Source: CALRWV02 sp943371965 (GTDB lineage Bacteria > Bacteroidota > JABWAT01). From it: a stretch of 64,000 bases of DNA. The notes under the pieces were generated by a model that did not search any database, was not told where the DNA came from, and saw nothing but the letters and a program-made list of their open reading frames with translations. Positions 31,926 to 41,616 of this stretch are shown piece by piece; the stretch's first letter is position 1; each line of letters opens with the position of its first letter. A program made the translations under genes and the position numbers. The stretch spans positions 124,001 to 188,000 of the forward strand of contig CALRWV020000001.1 of assembly GCA_943371965.1 (NCBI GenBank), in the 5' to 3' direction.

Positions 31926-32549
31926 ATGATGAAAATAACCTCAATATCGCAACAGAAAAATGATCCGTCACGCGTCAGCATTTTTGTAAATGAAAAATTT
32001 TTTGCAGGATTGTCTAACGTCAGTTTTTCAAAACTTGACCTCCATCAGGATGATATCCTTTCAGAAGAAAAAATAAAACTGATTGAAATTCAATCTGAAC
32101 TGGACGGTGCCATCGATTTTGTCATCAAGTCATGTGTTAGGGCCAGACAGACAACGCAAACAATCCATGAGAAACTGATCAAAAAAGATTATGCAGAACC
32201 TGTTATTCTTCAGGCAATTGCTAAAGGCAAAGAACTTAACCTGATCGATGATTCTGAATTCATCAAGCTTTTTATCAAAGACAAGACCAATCTGAAAAAT
32301 TGGGGTGCCAAACGGATAAAAGCCGAACTTGTGAAAAAGGGAATTCCCGGTGAGCAGATTGATGAAGAACTTGAAAAATCAACAGAAGTCCAGCCTGATT
32401 TGGATGAAGTCAAAAGATTGGTAAAAAAAAAGTTCTCTCCACTGACTAATCAGGACAACCATCAGAAAGCTGTAAAATTTTTGCAGTATCGGGGTTTTTC
32501 ATGGGACGAAATCAAATCACTTCTGTCACAGGTCGAAGAAGATGACTGA
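31926..32549 (+). CDS. recX: RecX-family regulatory protein
   Basis: A 207-residue RecX homologue, a modulator that binds RecA filaments. Three-helix repeats are visible: ARQTTQTIHEKLIKKDYAE, then LIDDSEFIKLFIKDK, LKNWGAKRIKAELVKKGI, and AVKFLQYRGFSWDEIKS. The N-terminal 50 residues form the usual beta-rich lead-in (VSIFVNEKFFAGLS). Tandem ATGs at 31,926 and 31,929 are both possible. Location just past recA supports the call. Confidence 0.9.
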   Translation: MMKITSISQQKNDPSRVSIFVNEKFFAGLSNVSFSKLDLHQDDILSEEKIKLIEIQSELDGAIDFVIKSCVRARQTTQTIHEKLIKKDYAEPVILQAIAKGKELNLIDDSEFIKLFIKDKTNLKNWGAKRIKAELVKKGIPGEQIDEELEKSTEVQPDLDEVKRLVKKKFSPLTNQDNHQKAVKFLQYRGFSWDEIKSLLSQVEEDD

Positions 32550-32589
32550 TTTTTTTAGTATTAACCTGCAATTCTAACAGTTCAATTCA

Positions 32590-33921
32590 GTGCCAGATTT
32601 ATTCGAACAAAACAGCAATTATAAAAACGATATCAGAACGCCTCTGGCTGATCGCATCCGTCCGACTACTATAGATGAAGTTATTGGACAGGAACATCTG
32701 ATTGGTTCAGACGGACCGCTTAGAATATTTTTTGAAAAAAGTGAGTTTCCATCTATTCTTTTATGGGGGCCTCCAGGGGTAGGGAAAACTACTATCGCCT
32801 CCATGGTTGCCCAAAAAGGCAATTATCATTTCATCCGGATTTCTGCAATTGAGTCCGGTGTAAAGGAAATCCGCGATGTCATTGCAAAAGCGGAATTCCT
32901 CAAATCAGATGGAAAAAAGACTCTTCTTTTTATCGATGAAATTCACCGTTTCAACAAATCGCAGCAGGATGCACTGCTTCACGCAGTTGAAAAGGGAACA
33001 ATAACTTTATTCGGTGCAACTACTGAAAATCCCTCTTTTGAAGTCAATTCAGCACTTTTAAGTCGTTGCCAGGTTTACAGGCTCCATTCACTTTCTTCTG
33101 AACAAATGAAAAAAGTAGGTGAACGTGCACTGATTCAGGACGAAATTTTAAATAAAAAAAATATTATTGTTACTGATTGGGATTTTCTGATCAATCTTTC
33201 CGGAGGTGATGCCCGGACAGTATTAAATGCTTTGGAACTGGCAGTCCAGATTGCCGAGAAAAAGAATCCTGAGAAAATTGAAATTACTCATCTCATATTG
33301 GAAAAGGCTCTTCAGCAGAAGACTGCCCAATACGATAAAAAAGGTGAGTCTCACTATGATACCATATCTGCGTTTATCAAATCAATGCGCGGATCAGATC
33401 CTGATGCAGCAATTTACTGGATGGCTAAAATGATTGATGCCGGTGAGGAACCCAGATTCATTGCAAGAAGGATGGTTATTTTTGCCAGTGAAGATATTGG
33501 AAATGCAGACCCTTTTGCAATTACTTTGGCAATTTCGGCTTTTCAGGCAGTTGAAATGATTGGAATGCCCGAAGCCCGTATCAATCTGGCTCAATGCTGT
33601 ACTTATCTTGCTTCTGCACCAAAGTCGAATGCATCATATATGGCAATCGAAGATGCGCTTTCTGCAATCAGAAACGGTTCCGATATAACAGTACCGTTGC
33701 ATTTGAGAAATGCCCCAACTGCTTTGATGAAAGCTGAAGGGTTTGGTGAAAATTACCAATATCCTCACAGTTATGAGGGACATTTTGTTCAGGAAAAATA
33801 TTTCCCCGATAAAATGAGTCCGGTTATTTTTTATAATCCAAGTGAGTATGGAAGAGAAAAAATATTTAAGGAACGGCTTGAGTTTTTATGGAGTGGTCGG
33901 AGGAAATTAAAAGATAAATAG
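32590..33921 (+). CDS. rarA: replication-associated recombination protein A (RarA/MgsA AAA+ ATPase)
   Basis: A 443-residue AAA+ ATPase related to clamp-loader subunits and eukaryotic WRNIP1. It acts at stalled forks. Lead segment PLADRIRPTTIDEVIGQEHL; Walker A WGPPGVGKTTIAS; Walker B LLFIDEIHRFNKSQQD; sensor 1 LFGATTENPSFEVN. The C-terminal tetramerisation domain has FIKSMRGSDPDAAIYWMAKM and FASEDIGNADP. The start is GTG 32,590, 41 nt after recX. Confidence 0.95.
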   Translation: MPDLFEQNSNYKNDIRTPLADRIRPTTIDEVIGQEHLIGSDGPLRIFFEKSEFPSILLWGPPGVGKTTIASMVAQKGNYHFIRISAIESGVKEIRDVIAKAEFLKSDGKKTLLFIDEIHRFNKSQQDALLHAVEKGTITLFGATTENPSFEVNSALLSRCQVYRLHSLSSEQMKKVGERALIQDEILNKKNIIVTDWDFLINLSGGDARTVLNALELAVQIAEKKNPEKIEITHLILEKALQQKTAQYDKKGESHYDTISAFIKSMRGSDPDAAIYWMAKMIDAGEEPRFIARRMVIFASEDIGNADPFAITLAISAFQAVEMIGMPEARINLAQCCTYLASAPKSNASYMAIEDALSAIRNGSDITVPLHLRNAPTALMKAEGFGENYQYPHSYEGHFVQEKYFPDKMSPVIFYNPSEYGREKIFKERLEFLWSGRRKLKDK

Positions 33922-33925
33922 AAGT

Positions 33926-33956
33926 AATAAAACCAGAGGGAATCTCCGGTTTTATT
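33926..33956. terminator. bidirectional terminator between rarA and the response regulator
   Basis: AATAAAACC (33926-33934) and GGTTTTATT (33948-33956), with inner GAG/CTC pairing, between two convergent genes; A-run on one side and T-run on the other. Confidence 0.8.
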
Positions 33957-33959
33957 GAA

Positions 33960-34925
33960 TTAAATTTGGCGGGTTGCCTTATTTTGCTGAAGCAAACTTT
34001 GAACAGCTTTGATTCTATCCAGAATTGTCGCTTTTTCAGAGTAATCTGGAACCAAATTCGGATTTATTTTCTTTGCAATCTGAATAATATTTGATTCCGG
34101 TACAGCTTTATATTGATTATGTTTCAGAATGGCAAGGTTCAGAATTTTGTCCAAATCATAAAATGATTCAGATTTTACAATATATCTGTAAACATTCAGT
34201 TCATTGATACATTTAACCGCGTAATCTGAATCCAAAAGTGTTGTCAATACGATCTGCACCACTGCAGGATACTCATTTTTGATTACACCCAAAAACTCCA
34301 GTGGATTGTATTCGTTGAGTCTCAACTCACTGACCATTACATCAACTTTTTTGGTGCTGATTTCACGGAAAGCATCAAATGCGGTTTCAGCTGCAATAAT
34401 ATTGAATTTGTTTTCCAAGCTGATCTGCACCTGAGTAATATAAGCTGAGTCATAACCAACAAATAAAACTCCCGGTTTAACTGCCGGTTGAACAACAGTA
34501 GATTGATCAATTGGCTGGGGAGGAACAATATTTTTAGAAAGTTTAGTGACTGAATCCAATCTATCGTAAATAGCAATACCGAGTTTGATTACACTTAATA
34601 AAGTTTCTGATTTCCACGGTTTGCTTACAAATCTGAAAATTTCACCGGCATTTACAGAATTTATAATCGACTGTAAATCGGAATAACCGGTAAGCAACAC
34701 TCTGGTTGCATTCGGTTTAATCAGCTTAGCCTGTTTAAGCAACTCATGACCAAGCATATTGGGCATTCTCTGATCACTAACAATAACCTTAATAGGCTGT
34801 GTTTTCAGTATCTCAAGTGCCCTGTACCCACTATCCGCTGTATGAACAAAAAAATCGAGTTCAAGCTGATTTTTTAATGTTTTCAGTATCAGCGGTTCAT
34901 CATCTACTACAAGAATATGATCCAT
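33960..34925 (-). CDS. response regulator with two receiver domains, the second degenerate
   Basis: A 321-residue protein. The first receiver (residues 3-120) has the acidic pair VVDDEP, the phospho-acceptor in VIVSDQRMPNMLG, the Thr in VLLTGYSD and the Lys in FVSKPW. After a Pro/Val-rich linker, a second receiver-like domain (about 150-265) begins GVLFVGYDSAY; its acceptor site reads VMVSELRLN, with Glu in place of Asp, so it should not be phosphorylated. No DNA-binding or enzymatic output domain is seen. It is 50 nt downstream of the histidine kinase gene, its likely partner. Confidence 0.85.
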   Translation of the reverse strand: MDHILVVDDEPLILKTLKNQLELDFFVHTADSGYRALEILKTQPIKVIVSDQRMPNMLGHELLKQAKLIKPNATRVLLTGYSDLQSIINSVNAGEIFRFVSKPWKSETLLSVIKLGIAIYDRLDSVTKLSKNIVPPQPIDQSTVVQPAVKPGVLFVGYDSAYITQVQISLENKFNIIAAETAFDAFREISTKKVDVMVSELRLNEYNPLEFLGVIKNEYPAVVQIVLTTLLDSDYAVKCINELNVYRYIVKSESFYDLDKILNLAILKHNQYKAVPESNIIQIAKKINPNLVPDYSEKATILDRIKAVQSLLQQNKATRQI

Positions 34926-34975
34926 TAATGACTTTCGTTTAAACTAATTTAAGCATTTTATCAGTTATTGTCCAA

Positions 34976-36889
34976 TTAATAACTTCTGTGAACCAAAGGC
35001 AACACAATTGTAAACTCTGTTCCTTTGCCAATTTCACTTTTAACTGAAATTTCACCTTTATGAAGGGCAATAATTTGCTGAACAATTGTTAATCCCAACC
35101 CTGTTCCCTGACCAATTGGCTTGGTTGTAAAGAAAGGATCGAATATTTTGTTCAGTTGCTCTTCCTTGATTCCTTTTCCGGAATCACCAATTTTGATGAT
35201 AGCATTATTGTTTTTACCGATTTCAGTTGTGATGGTAATAACACCAGATCCTTCAATGGCCTGTGCTGCATTTGTAATCAAATTCAGAAATACCTGATTG
35301 ATTTGGGCTGGATAACATTCAATTATGAGTTTTGGTGCGTAATTTTTCTCAACTGTTACTTTTCCTTTTAGAACGTTTTGCGCAATCATTAGCGAAGAAT
35401 CCAAACTCTTATTGATATCGGCATAATGGAATTCACCGGAATCAAGTCTGGAGAAATCTTTTAAGTTGAGTACCAGCTCTTGAATTCTTTCCAAACCGGT
35501 AAAAGTATCACTTACAATCTCTGTAGTTTTTGGAATCAATTGGAAATCATCAATCTTTTTATATGATTCCGATGCCTCTGAAAGATGCTGTTCAATGGTG
35601 GAAATATCACCATTTTCAATCAATTCGCGCAATGTCTTATGCTTATTCAGAGAATTTATTACAAATTCAACGTTTCGCTGGATAAGTTCAATGTTACCTC
35701 TTACAAATCCCAGAGGTGTATTGATTTCATGTGCAAGACCTGCAACCATCTGGCCCAAAGTTGCCATTTTTTCGGTTTGGAATAACTGGGTTTGAGATTC
35801 AATCAAAGCTTTTCCGGATTTAACATTTCCTTCGAGAAGGCTGTTGATTTCAGAAGATAACATTGCCACTTCATCATCCCCTTCAATTTTAAGACGCAGA
35901 ACGGAATTGTTTGAACGTGCAATTCTCAAAACATTTTTATTCAGGTTTGTAATTTTCTCAATTACACCGAACTGGAAAGCAACAATTATTATAACTGTTG
36001 ATACTGCAATGACAATTAAAATGGAAATTATAAGATAATTTATGCTGAAAAGTTCCTGAGTATAAAATTCACGGTTGTTTTTTACTTTAATGATAAATGC
36101 AGATCTGAAATAAACATCTTTTAGAATTGCATAAGCTGCAAATGTTGTATCATTAAGTGCATGAAGGGAAACGGGAAAACCGCTTGAGAGTTCTCTTTTG
36201 GCTTTGATAAAATCAGGTTTCAGCGTTTTTGAATTGAAAAATTCAATTTCAATTGAAGATTGTGTTGCTTCTGAAAGCGCCTTTATTCTATCAGAATTGA
36301 GATAAAATCCGGTTATGATATTTCCGGTCTTTTCTTCTTTTGCGTCTTTTCCTTCGGTAACAGTAATAATTGATTTGGTACTGATTACCATTGGCTGTGA
36401 GTTTACGGGTAGAATTCCAACAACTCTATCCCTTGAGTTTTTATTGGGAAACAGAAATCTGTCAGTATTTCCTTTAGAATCCTTAATCTTTTCACGGATT
36501 TCACGAGGTATTTCTTTCTTGTATCCGGATTTTGAGTCGTAGGTGCCATACCAAATCAATTTTGATGCAGTATCAACTGATACAATTACATTTACACCAA
36601 GGGATTTAAAAGTTTTGACAGCAGTAATGGAATCAACTGGAGTTTCGAGTTTTGTCAGAACGTATGGGTGAGAATTATCCCATTCAATCCAACTGTTGAA
36701 TTTCGAACTGAAATTGCTGATTGAAAGATTATAAACATTCAAGACACCTTTAAGCAATTGTTTGGTACTGTTTTCTTCAAGATCAGTAAAGCTTTTTACC
36801 AGAAAATTCCTGATTGTAAAATACAAAACAATCACTAAGGCAATGTTTGTAAAAATGGTGATGACTAGGGTTTTGCTTTTGAGTTTCAT
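34976..36889 (-). CDS. membrane sensor histidine kinase with CHASE4-like sensor
   Basis: A 637-residue kinase. An N-terminal helix (ITIFTNIALVIVLYFTI) and a second around residues 285-310 enclose a periplasmic region with SSKFNSWIEWDNSHPYV, a CHASE4-like feature. A HAMP segment follows, then the H-box MVAGLAHEINTPLGFVRGN and the ATPase boxes LITNAAQAIEG, IGDSGKGIKEEQL, DPFFTTKPIGQGTGLGL. It would phosphorylate the response regulator encoded next. Signal unknown. Confidence 0.88.
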   Translation of the reverse strand: MKLKSKTLVITIFTNIALVIVLYFTIRNFLVKSFTDLEENSTKQLLKGVLNVYNLSISNFSSKFNSWIEWDNSHPYVLTKLETPVDSITAVKTFKSLGVNVIVSVDTASKLIWYGTYDSKSGYKKEIPREIREKIKDSKGNTDRFLFPNKNSRDRVVGILPVNSQPMVISTKSIITVTEGKDAKEEKTGNIITGFYLNSDRIKALSEATQSSIEIEFFNSKTLKPDFIKAKRELSSGFPVSLHALNDTTFAAYAILKDVYFRSAFIIKVKNNREFYTQELFSINYLIISILIVIAVSTVIIIVAFQFGVIEKITNLNKNVLRIARSNNSVLRLKIEGDDEVAMLSSEINSLLEGNVKSGKALIESQTQLFQTEKMATLGQMVAGLAHEINTPLGFVRGNIELIQRNVEFVINSLNKHKTLRELIENGDISTIEQHLSEASESYKKIDDFQLIPKTTEIVSDTFTGLERIQELVLNLKDFSRLDSGEFHYADINKSLDSSLMIAQNVLKGKVTVEKNYAPKLIIECYPAQINQVFLNLITNAAQAIEGSGVITITTEIGKNNNAIIKIGDSGKGIKEEQLNKIFDPFFTTKPIGQGTGLGLTIVQQIIALHKGEISVKSEIGKGTEFTIVLPLVHRSY

Positions 36890-37312
36890 ATTTGAAATTA
36901 GCGTATTAAAACTGAAAAAGTTAAGTTGTTTAAAATCATTGAATTCGGTAAAAACAAAATTTGTTTTTTTTGAAGTAAATTTAAATAGTAAAAAAGCCTA
37001 TTCTTTAAATGTTACTTTTTGTATTGTTTTTGAAGCTGTCTTCCTAAATTGGTAATTCTTTATTCCTTCCCAAACTTTCTCCATACTACCAGAATTGCAT
37101 TTTAGAACCGTTTCAGACACTTAAAAGAACTCTGAATCAATTGTAATTTCAAATAATATGCCATTGATTAAGTCACGTTCACTATGGAAGCATATAACAA
37201 AAAATACCGAATTCAATATAAAGAACATTTTACCAAAATGCAGGTTTAATTAAATGTTAAATAAGGTGATTCAATTCCATTAGCCCTTGAATTGGTTTAG
37301 AAATAATGATCC
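36890..37312. other. non-coding divergent region between kinase and lptD
   Basis: Very AT-rich, no convincing gene; open frames here are antisense extensions of the kinase gene end. It presumably holds the kinase promoter, which I could not place. The lptD promoter candidate lies at its right end. Confidence 0.5.
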
Positions 37313-37343
37313 TTGAAGTTTTCTGGTTAAAAAACCATCTTTG
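37313..37343 (+). promoter_or_regulatory. candidate promoter for lptD
   Basis: TTGA (37313-37316), 19 nt, then CATCTTTG (37336-37343): TTTG-N19-TAnnTTTG with two mismatches. It lies 23 nt before the ATG. Confidence 0.4.
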
Positions 37344-37366
37344 TCACTTTAATTTTTGACGGGTCA

Positions 37367-39946
37367 ATGAAATTTAAATCAGTCCTCCTCATTTTATTCT
37401 TTTTCCTCATTTCTGAAAAATCCTATTGTTTTACAGGACTTATTTTTTTTCAATCCAATCTGGTGGAAATTGTCAAAACTGACTCTTTGAATACAAAACA
37501 GGATTCGGTTGTTGTCAGCAAAAAGAAAAAAGCATCCCAATTGGATACTCTGGTTGTTTACAGTTCTTCTGATTCCATTATTTTTTCCTTTAAAAAACGC
37601 GGTATGGATATGTTTGGTGATTCTAAAATTAAATATGGAACACTGAATCTTGAATCAAATCACGTCAATATCGACTGGAATCAGAATTTATTATTTGCAG
37701 AAGGAATGCCGGACAGTTCGGGTAAACTGACGGGTCTTCCCAAATTTGTAGATGAGGGTGAAGGATATGATGGGTTTCAGGTTTTTTATAATTTTCAGTC
37801 CCGCAAAGGAAGAGTAGTAAAAGCTGAAACGGATATGGGGGATGGTTACTACAAAGGAAAAGTCATAAAAAAAGTTGAGCCGGAAATATTGTTTATTTCC
37901 GATGGTGTTTATACAACCTGCAACAACCCAGAACCGCATTTTCATTTTTGGGGAAAGGAAATGAAAATCATCGTACATGATAAAATTATTGCCAGACCTA
38001 TTGTGTTGCGAATTGCAAATATTCCTGTTTTTGCGCTCCCATTTGCTGTATTACCCAATAAATCAGGAAGACAATCCGGTATAATTCCTCCAGCTTACGG
38101 TGAATCTTCAAACCGAGGAATTTTTCTTCGCGATGGTGGGTATTATTGGGCTTTGAGTGATTACACCGATTTACTTGCTCAAACTGATATTTATTCAAAA
38201 GGTGGATATAATGCATATTCAACTTTCAATTACAACAAAAGATATGACTTTTATGGCAGTATAAGAATTGCATACACGAACGACATTCAAGGTGAAAAAA
38301 CGGATCCTGATTATTCCCAAAATGAAGCATATAATTTTGAACTTCATCATCATCAGACATTTGATCCAACTTCTTCGTTGAATGCAGATTTGCAGTTTAT
38401 GAGTTCAAGCAATTATTATGAAAGAACTTCCTACAATGCAACTGATTTGTCGAGACAGGAAATTTCTTCCAACGCCAGTTATTCAAAACAATTCGAAGAT
38501 ACTCCCTGGAGTATGAGTTTGGGTTTCAGAAGAACTCAAAATCTGGTTAATGAAGAAGTCAGACAATCTTTTCCGACTTTTAATCTGTCCAGAATGGCAA
38601 CCAATCCTTTCCGTGATGAGAACAAACCAGCATCCCAGCAAAGCTGGTATGAGAAAATCACTTTCGGTTATGGATTCAGTTTCAGGAATCAGTATGACAA
38701 ATTGTACCAGTTGAATAAGCCATTTCTGATTAAGGAAGATTATGGTGCTGAACATACACCAAGTATTTCAATTCCTTTTCCCGTTGCGAAATATTTTACA
38801 TTAAGTCCCAGTTTTTCCTACAATGAAAAATGGTATGGAAAAACAATCAGAAAAGACTACAATTCTGTAACAAAAAAAGTGGAAACGAGAACGGTAAATG
38901 GATTTGATGCTGCCAGAACTTTCAGTACAGGTGTTAGTCTGTCAACAACATTATATGGATTGATTCAACCGGAAATCGGCTCAATTAAGGGATTCAGACA
39001 CGTTTTAAGACCAAGCATAAGTTACTATTACACTCCAGATTTTTCTGATGATCAATGGGGATATTACAGAAATTATACGGTTGATTCTACCGGAAGACAG
39101 GATAAATATTCCATTTTTGAACAGAGTTTAATCGGTGGTCCGGGAAGGGGAAAATCAAGTTCAATGGGTATTTCCATTGCAAATGAATTCCTGATGAAAC
39201 TGGAAGGAGAAAAAGATGAAAACGGTAAACAATTACCTGATAAAGTTATACCGATAATCCGTCAGCTCAGCGTTTCAACTTCTTATAATTTTGCTGCTGA
39301 TTCGCTCCAATGGGCTCCCATCAGTTTGTCGGCATCAACAAATCTTGCAGAAAATTTTTCAATCAGTTACAACAGCAGTTATACTGTTTACCATTTTGAT
39401 GCAATTACAGACCGCATAACAAGAAAAACTCTATACGATCTTGGTAAAGGGTTATTCAGGTCAACGTCGCAAACATTTTCTTTCAGTTTGAATTTTGCCG
39501 GTGAAAAAAAGAAAAATGATACGCGGGTTGCAAATGAAAATCTCGATAAGAATAATCCGCTGACAAGCCAGAATCCCATTGATCAGCAGAAAAAACTCAG
39601 GGAAAATGTTGATTTCGATATTCCTTATTCATTGAATATCAATGGCAGTTTCAGTTATTATACGCCTACACCAAAAACTTCAACAAAAACTGCTTTGGCT
39701 TCTTATTACGGCGATCTCCAAATGACAGAGAACTGGAAGGTTTCTGCCAACGGAGGATATGATTTTATTTCAAAGGAATTTCAGATACCCACTTTCTCCA
39801 TTCACCGTGATTTGCATTGCTGGCAGATGGATTTCAATTGGGTACCAAATGGAAAATTCAGTTATTATTCGCTCAGCATTCACGTAAAGGCACCCCAACT
39901 TCAGGATATTGCATATAAGAAAAATGATAATTATGGCGGATTTTAA
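37367..39946 (+). CDS. lptD: LPS-assembly outer-membrane protein LptD
   Basis: An 859-residue LptD of Bacteroidota type; with LptE it inserts lipopolysaccharide into the outer leaflet. A signal peptide (MKFKSVLLILFFFLI...) precedes an N-terminal OstA-like region (KIKYGTLNLESNHVNIDW). Then come DGVYTTCNNPEPHFHFWG, PVFALPFAVLPNKSGRQSGI and RGIFLRDGGYYWALSDYTD, highly typical of this LptD branch. The rest (about residues 270-859) is beta-barrel with alternating aromatic residues. TTC in VYTTCNN is the only obvious conserved cysteine in that block. It is monocistronic. Confidence 0.9.
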   Translation: MKFKSVLLILFFFLISEKSYCFTGLIFFQSNLVEIVKTDSLNTKQDSVVVSKKKKASQLDTLVVYSSSDSIIFSFKKRGMDMFGDSKIKYGTLNLESNHVNIDWNQNLLFAEGMPDSSGKLTGLPKFVDEGEGYDGFQVFYNFQSRKGRVVKAETDMGDGYYKGKVIKKVEPEILFISDGVYTTCNNPEPHFHFWGKEMKIIVHDKIIARPIVLRIANIPVFALPFAVLPNKSGRQSGIIPPAYGESSNRGIFLRDGGYYWALSDYTDLLAQTDIYSKGGYNAYSTFNYNKRYDFYGSIRIAYTNDIQGEKTDPDYSQNEAYNFELHHHQTFDPTSSLNADLQFMSSSNYYERTSYNATDLSRQEISSNASYSKQFEDTPWSMSLGFRRTQNLVNEEVRQSFPTFNLSRMATNPFRDENKPASQQSWYEKITFGYGFSFRNQYDKLYQLNKPFLIKEDYGAEHTPSISIPFPVAKYFTLSPSFSYNEKWYGKTIRKDYNSVTKKVETRTVNGFDAARTFSTGVSLSTTLYGLIQPEIGSIKGFRHVLRPSISYYYTPDFSDDQWGYYRNYTVDSTGRQDKYSIFEQSLIGGPGRGKSSSMGISIANEFLMKLEGEKDENGKQLPDKVIPIIRQLSVSTSYNFAADSLQWAPISLSASTNLAENFSISYNSSYTVYHFDAITDRITRKTLYDLGKGLFRSTSQTFSFSLNFAGEKKKNDTRVANENLDKNNPLTSQNPIDQQKKLRENVDFDIPYSLNINGSFSYYTPTPKTSTKTALASYYGDLQMTENWKVSANGGYDFISKEFQIPTFSIHRDLHCWQMDFNWVPNGKFSYYSLSIHVKAPQLQDIAYKKNDNYGGF

Positions 39947-40345
39947 TAATTTTAACAGGAGAAAATGGATAATTGACAATAGTTAGCGGCAAAAGGCAAG
40001 CTGTTAATTGATTCTGGGATTTTACGTAATTGTATAATAAATGATGGTCTGGAAATGCAGAGAAAAGCGATTCAATTGAATGCGTATTGCGTTTTAAAAA
40101 TTAATTTGGTGCTATTGTGTTTCTATTAATTTTATCTCATATTGCCACCGGATATTACAAACAAAATCAATGTGTTTGTAATTATGTACTGGTCTTGCTT
40201 TGAATTGTTACGGATTGAATCTGGGTTCTCTAAGTTATGAGTAATGGTCCGAAAAACTCTGGTCCTTTCCTTTTGATTCCGATTCTGTGCAGATACCGAA
40301 GACAAACCAGCAGATCGAATAATCATGAATGAAAGGTTAGAGACA
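39947..40345 (+). promoter_or_regulatory. long leader region upstream of the RRM-protein gene
   Basis: About 400 nt with no gene. It contains the inverted repeat TTACAAACA (40155-40163) and TGTTTGTAA (40173-40181). CCTTTC at 40,264-40,269 could pair with GAAAGG at 40,331-40,336, which lies close to the ribosome site. A regulatory RNA leader is possible. RRM-protein leaders with conserved structure (Chlorobi-RRM RNA) are known in this broad lineage, but I cannot confirm a match. Confidence 0.35.
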
Positions 40346-40645
40346 ATGAAACTATATGTTGGTAATTTACCTTACACTGCTAAACAGGAAGATCTTGAAT
40401 CTTCTTTTGGTGCTTTTGGCGAAGTTATTTCTGCGGTAATTATTAAAGATAAAATTTCCGGTCGTTCAAAAGGATTTGCTTTTGTCGAAATGAAAGATGA
40501 AGCTTCAGGAAAAGCTGCAATGGAAGCACTGAATGGAAAAGATATGGATGGAAGAGCCATGAATGTAAGTGAAGCCCGTCCTAAAGAAGAAAATTCAGGT
40601 GGCGGTGGCGGACGCCCTGGTGGAGACAGAAACTTCAGACGCTAA
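40346..40645 (+). CDS. RRM-domain RNA-binding protein with Gly-rich tail
   Basis: A 99-residue protein with one RNA recognition motif: RNP2 is KLYVGNLPYTA and RNP1 is RSKGFAFVEM. The tail EENSGGGGGRPGGDRNFRR is Gly/Arg-rich, as in bacterial cold-induced Rbp proteins. Start taken at ATG 40,346, after GGTTAGAGACA; an upstream ATG at 40,325 would add seven residues. Likely an RNA chaperone. The long leader upstream suggests post-transcriptional control. Confidence 0.9.
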   Translation: MKLYVGNLPYTAKQEDLESSFGAFGEVISAVIIKDKISGRSKGFAFVEMKDEASGKAAMEALNGKDMDGRAMNVSEARPKEENSGGGGGRPGGDRNFRR

Positions 40646-40704
40646 TCTCTGCAATTTGAAGCAGGTATTGTTGACTCAATACCTGCAAATTTTACCTTTC
40701 CCGC

Positions 40705-40735
40705 TTTCCTTTCTGAACTAAAATCCCGAACTTTG
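40705..40735 (+). promoter_or_regulatory. candidate promoter for the BtuF-like gene
   Basis: TTTC (40705-40708), 19 nt, then GAACTTTG (40728-40735). It is 23 nt before the ATG. Two mismatches to the Bacteroidetes pattern. Confidence 0.3.
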
Positions 40736-40758
40736 CATTTTGAAAAAATGAAAGAAAT

Positions 40759-41574
40759 ATGAATCTAATTTCACTTTCCCCAGATATTACCGAAATCATT
40801 GCACATCTTGGTCTTCAATCACAACTGGTTGGAAGAAGTTCAGATTGTGATTTCCCAAATTATGTACAAACACTTCCTGCAGTTGGTAATTCCGATACAG
40901 CAGATATTGAAAAAATTATTTCGCTTAATCCCGATTTGGTTTTTATTTCAAATTTCAATTCGCCGGAAGTTGCCAAAAGTCTCGCACAGAATCATATCCC
41001 ATTTATCAGTCTGAATGCATATACCTTAATGGATATTCCAAAACATATAGTCCATATCGGTCGGTTGCTGGGTTCTGAAAAAATTGGAATTGAAAAAGCA
41101 AATCAGTGGATATCCGAATTCAGCAACCTGAAATTTCAGGGGGCCAGAACCGTTAACAGACAATCTGCTTATTTTGAAGAATGGGGAGAGCCTGTTACAA
41201 CCGGATTTCGAATGATTGGGGAAATTCTGGAATTCAGCGGCTTTGAAGTTTTATTTGCAGATCAGAAGACTCAACGGCATCCTGAAAACAGAATTATTGA
41301 TTTGGCTGAATTCAAGGACCTCCATTTTGATGTTGCATTCTGGGGCTGGAAAAATTCAGGTAAATCATTTGATCTTCATTCTGAAATTGAAAAACGGAAC
41401 AAAAAAATCGGAATCAATAAGTGGAATGATGCCAATACATTTTCGGTTGACAGTCAATTGTTTAACCGACCGGGACCCAGAATTCTGGATGGAATGAGGG
41501 AAATTCTGAAACTGAGGGCAATTGTTGAAGCTACCGGACCCGCTTCCATCAATTTGGATTATTCAGCGTTTTAG
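40759..41574 (+). CDS. BtuF-like cobalamin/metal-chelate-binding protein without signal peptide
   Basis: A 271-residue periplasmic-binding-protein fold of the BtuF type. Motifs: NLISLSPDITEIIAHLGL, VGRSSDCDFP, LPAVGNSDTADIEKIISLNPDLV. Then comes a helical backbone and the C-terminal lobe with AYFEEWGEPVTTGFRMIGE. Unlike transported BtuF proteins it starts directly at the mature fold and has no signal peptide or lipobox, so it is probably cytoplasmic. No ABC permease is adjacent. A corrinoid-binding role is inferred only from family. Confidence 0.78.
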   Translation: MNLISLSPDITEIIAHLGLQSQLVGRSSDCDFPNYVQTLPAVGNSDTADIEKIISLNPDLVFISNFNSPEVAKSLAQNHIPFISLNAYTLMDIPKHIVHIGRLLGSEKIGIEKANQWISEFSNLKFQGARTVNRQSAYFEEWGEPVTTGFRMIGEILEFSGFEVLFADQKTQRHPENRIIDLAEFKDLHFDVAFWGWKNSGKSFDLHSEIEKRNKKIGINKWNDANTFSVDSQLFNRPGPRILDGMREILKLRAIVEATGPASINLDYSAF

Positions 41575-41616
41575 ATACTGAAAACCTAACAAATTTAATT
41601 AATTTGAAAGTTTTGT

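Noticed and set aside
36762..37055. 97-residue plus-strand frame upstream of lptD
   Set aside because: Overlaps the kinase gene end in antisense and is AT-driven hydrophobic text.
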